From: Phymatolithon calcareum
Taxonomy: Eukaryota; Rhodophyta; Florideophyceae; Hapalidiales
Assembly (NCBI GenBank): GCA_977006965.1
Contig: OZ345367.1
Coordinates: 1,116,001 to 1,180,000 of the forward strand
Length of the DNA: 64,000 bases
Reading direction: 5' to 3'
Shown one piece after another: positions 61,987-64,000 of this stretch. The notes beneath the pieces are model-generated. The model was not told the DNA's origin and did not search any database. It was given only the letters and a program-made list of their open reading frames with translations. The translations under genes were made by a program, and so were the position numbers. Numbering within the stretch: position 1 is the stretch's first letter; each line of letters begins with the position of its first letter.

Positions 61987-62374
61987 CCCACGTGCAGACC
62001 TTATATGCGATTAATCGCATATCAAGCAAAGAAAACTTCACAGCTCGCAAAATATCGCCGGTTTTCCTATTTTTTTCCTGTTGATAATCGAAGAGGGCTG
62101 TCTGCCTTCTATACAGATGCCCTTCGCCTTCAGAAGACTCCTTTATTGCTCTATAGAACTAAAGACACTTTATCGAAAAGAAGGCGAGCTATGAGTAAAC
62201 CAGTTATATGCGATATTTCGCATGTAACTTTGTAATCATAGCTGATATTTTTATGATGCTCGAGACTTCAACAGGATTTTCAACAAGGACAAAAAGTTTA
62301 AAAAAGCACAATGTTGCTATCAAAAATGTACATTTTCCTTATATGCGAAAAATCGCATGCCCCATGCACGTGGG
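61987..62374. mobile_element. CCCACGTGCA MITE, solo copy (388 bp)
   Basis: The ends are CCCACGTGCA and TGCACGTGGG. This copy best preserves the three internal dyads: a perfect 20-bp palindrome with half site ATATGCGATT (62,003-62,022), ATATGCGATATTTCGCAT (62,206-62,223) and ATATGCGAAAAATCGCAT (62,341-62,358). I see no target duplication around it. Confidence 0.8.
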
Positions 62375-63190
62375 TTACTGTAATGCGTGGCAGATTGAAA
62401 CTGTAGGGTTCAAAAAAATAACCGATATTTATTGATCAGAGAAATACAGAGCGACATGAAAGGGTCAGTGACGAATTGGAGTAAATCTGAAGATTTATTT
62501 CATTTCGTCACCGAACCCCTGCGTTATCTTCCGTCGTGGGGGCATTGGGCACCTCAATAAAGCGAAAATAAATAAGACGAAATCTGACTCTGCGCTCTTT
62601 AGGACTGCAAAAGTGAAGCCTTTAATTGCAGCATGAGTGGAGAGAGATGAGTTCAGGTCTGGATTTCGATGGTAAAAGGTCAATCCGTTTTGGAGAACTT
62701 TGGGGATGTTTCCTATGGAAAGAGACGTTTCTGCAATGACGGTGAGTGGCTTTATTGTTCGGAAGAACTGGAAAACGTATAAAAATTGAAAATCGCAGTT
62801 GTTTCCGTTCTGTTTCGAGATTAGATCCCTTTGACGACCAGATACTGTAGATATGCCCGCTTCTGTCATTAAACTGCAAAGTGCACCAGACCCTTTTCTT
62901 GTGCTGGTTCTTTTATAGTTTCCCCTGTCGCCCCTAGTCTGGTTGTGGAATGTTACCGCATAAATAGTATTACGTACATGCGCATTCTTCACACAGTGAT
63001 CCTTAGGCCAAAATAGACTAAACGTGAGCGCAAGAAGTTGACCGACGCCATCAGCAAGCTGACGAGTGTAGTGGAGCGGGGTCCACGTTTTAATCGGTGA
63101 GGTAGCTTATGATATTCTTGGACACCTGTCCTATCTGGGTTTCAGCCGCCCTACAAATAGCATGGGGGCGGCCGTCGACAGTAAAGGGGA
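62375..63190. other. Unassigned sequence
   Basis: A minus-strand frame of 165 residues (62,992-62,495) has no recognisable features. I see no repeat shared with the rest of the window. The GC-rich end (from about 63,120) may be the start of the element that continues rightward. Confidence 0.35.
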
Positions 63191-63530
63191 CAAGCATGTT
63201 TGGCTTCAACTCTTGACTCCCTACGCTTAGCTGGGGGTTCCAAGATGCCGCCGTTTCGGGTTTGCTTCGCCCATCTCATCAAGGCGCGTATTGCGCATCC
63301 CCTTTACTCCTCTTTCTATTAGTTCCACCTCTCTTCATTTGTTCGTTTGTTCGTTTGCAAGCATGTTTGGCTTCGACTCTTGACTCCCTACGCATAGCTG
63401 GGAGTTCCAAGGTACCGCCGCTTCGGGTTTGCTTCGCCCATCTCATCTGCGCGCGTATCGTGCATCCCTTTCACTCCCCTCTTTCTATATGTTCTACTTC
63501 TCTTCTCTCTTCTTTTGTTTGTCTGTTTGA
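63191..63530 (+). repeat. Two tandem repeats of 167 bp, possible LINE 5' monomers
   Basis: CAAGCATGTTTGGCTTC begins both copies (63,191 and 63,358). Each runs through GACTCCCTACGC, CGGGTTTGCTTCGCCCATCT and a pyrimidine-rich end with TTTGTTCGTTTG-like runs. Tandem 5' monomers in front of a Pro/Ser/Arg-rich frame resemble the promoter arrays of some LINEs; that interpretation is an inference. Confidence 0.75.
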
Positions 63531-63739
63531 TTGATTGTTTGTTTGTTCCAGATCCGTTATCCGGGGCTACACGCGCTCGCTCTGCCACACTGAGTTCTAC
63601 CGCGCAGCCCGTCCTGTTTACAGTCCAGGACTCCGGGGTTCATTCCACTACAGTGGTCTCCAGACCTAGAAGGCCCAACCGTCAGGATTTCTCAACGGTT
63701 GCCGGACTTCTGTCCGGAAGGAAACGGAGTTGAAATATA

Positions 63740-64000
63740 ATGGTTATTTCGAAAGAACCATCTCCGAGACCGCGCCGCACAGTCTCATCCACATCTTCTC
63801 GTCTACCGATAACGAGCGGATATCAAACTCGGGCCTGGCGTGCTGCTAGTTCAATTGCTGCACTCGCTTCGGCACCGACCCTAGCAGACCGGATAACTCC
63901 GGTAGGTGGACCACGCCGTCCTTTGGCCACGGAAAATATATCACAAGGGGCGAATGACCGGGCCTCAGCCTCGAACCATGCCGCAGAGTCTGGCCGTCCC
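63740..64000 (+). CDS. Open frame running off the window, possible LINE ORF1
   Basis: ATG 63,740 opens 87 codons without a stop up to the window edge. The product is rich in Ser, Arg, Ala and Pro (MVISKEPSPRPRRTVSSTSS at the start) and is low-complexity, as is common at the N-terminus of retrotransposon ORF1/Gag-like proteins. No domain is visible. The position just downstream of tandem 167-bp repeats fits the 5' end of a complete element. An ordinary gene is the alternative. Confidence 0.4.
   Translation, partial: MVISKEPSPRPRRTVSSTSSRLPITSGYQTRAWRAASSIAALASAPTLADRITPVGGPRRPLATENISQGANDRASASNHAAESGRP

Noticed and set aside
62495-62992. 165-residue minus-strand frame as a gene
   Set aside because: It has no recognisable domain and ordinary composition for spacer DNA, and lies between a MITE and a probable LINE start. 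There is too little support.
1-64000. tRNA or rRNA genes
   Set aside because: I looked for T-loop-like GTTCGANTC blocks (for example near 3,297, 19,760 and 40,528) but found no matching acceptor or anticodon stems, and nothing resembling rRNA.
1-64000. CRISPR arrays, bacterial operons or phage genes
   Set aside because: There are no short regularly spaced repeats with unique spacers and no prokaryotic genes. The tandem repeats present are few and belong to transposons or the segmental array.

Overview
This window looks like nuclear DNA from a photosynthetic eukaryote, most likely a unicellular red alga (Porphyridium-like is my best guess; I could not run any search). The reasons are: every recognisable gene is eukaryotic (COX5B, ORC5, KTI12, an ARFGAP2/3-type ArfGAP, a plant-type fused trehalose-phosphate synthase/phosphatase, pepsin-like and M13 proteases); all of them read through without introns; and one small protein has an MAFV-type start typical of red-algal plastid transit peptides, followed by a twin-arginine thylakoid-lumen signal, as expected for a PsbQ-like photosystem II subunit.

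Layout. (1) 0.7-5.8 kb is a compact gene cluster: an unknown coiled-coil protein (-), COX5B (+), PsbQ-like (-), ORC5 (+), KTI12 (-), arranged as convergent and divergent pairs with short spacers. (2) 5.8-21.5 kb has two isolated genes, an aspartyl-protease-like membrane protein (7.9-9.7 kb) and an ArfGAP (11.7-12.7 kb), in mostly non-coding DNA with decayed non-LTR retrotransposon (LINE) pieces and long hairpins. (3) 21.6-24.9 kb is a 1,113-residue TPS/TPP fusion with altered catalytic motifs in both halves. (4) 25.4-61.8 kb is a head-to-tail array of three copies of a unit of roughly 10 kb. Each copy carries one intact minus-strand M13 (neprilysin-type) secreted metalloprotease gene (32.8-35.2, 42.4-44.9 and 53.7-56.1 kb). 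(5) 61.8-64 kb holds a MITE, unknown sequence, and on the + strand a pair of 167-bp tandem repeats leading into an open frame that runs off the window.

The array records its own history. Because the three units are copies of each other, an element present in one unit and absent from another shows the empty target site directly. In this way I could delimit several LINE insertions, a pogo/Tigger-like element with TA duplications, an element with hAT-like 8-bp duplications and 23-bp inverted ends, a 386-426-bp MITE with CCCACGTGCA ends, and a 383-bp fold-back element. Retrotransposon families are named A to D here for convenience; A and B are related, B also has an internally rearranged copy, C is an LLYG-E-W type, and D carries a C-terminal RNase H and CCHC motif.

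The most notable points are these. The three M13 paralogues differ mainly around the catalytic cleft. LINE D has a Tudor-like segment inside its RNase H domain. The TPS/TPP, the aspartyl protease and ORC5 all lack residues normally needed for catalysis or nucleotide binding. The window is rich in long near-perfect hairpins. All alignments and counts were made by eye.
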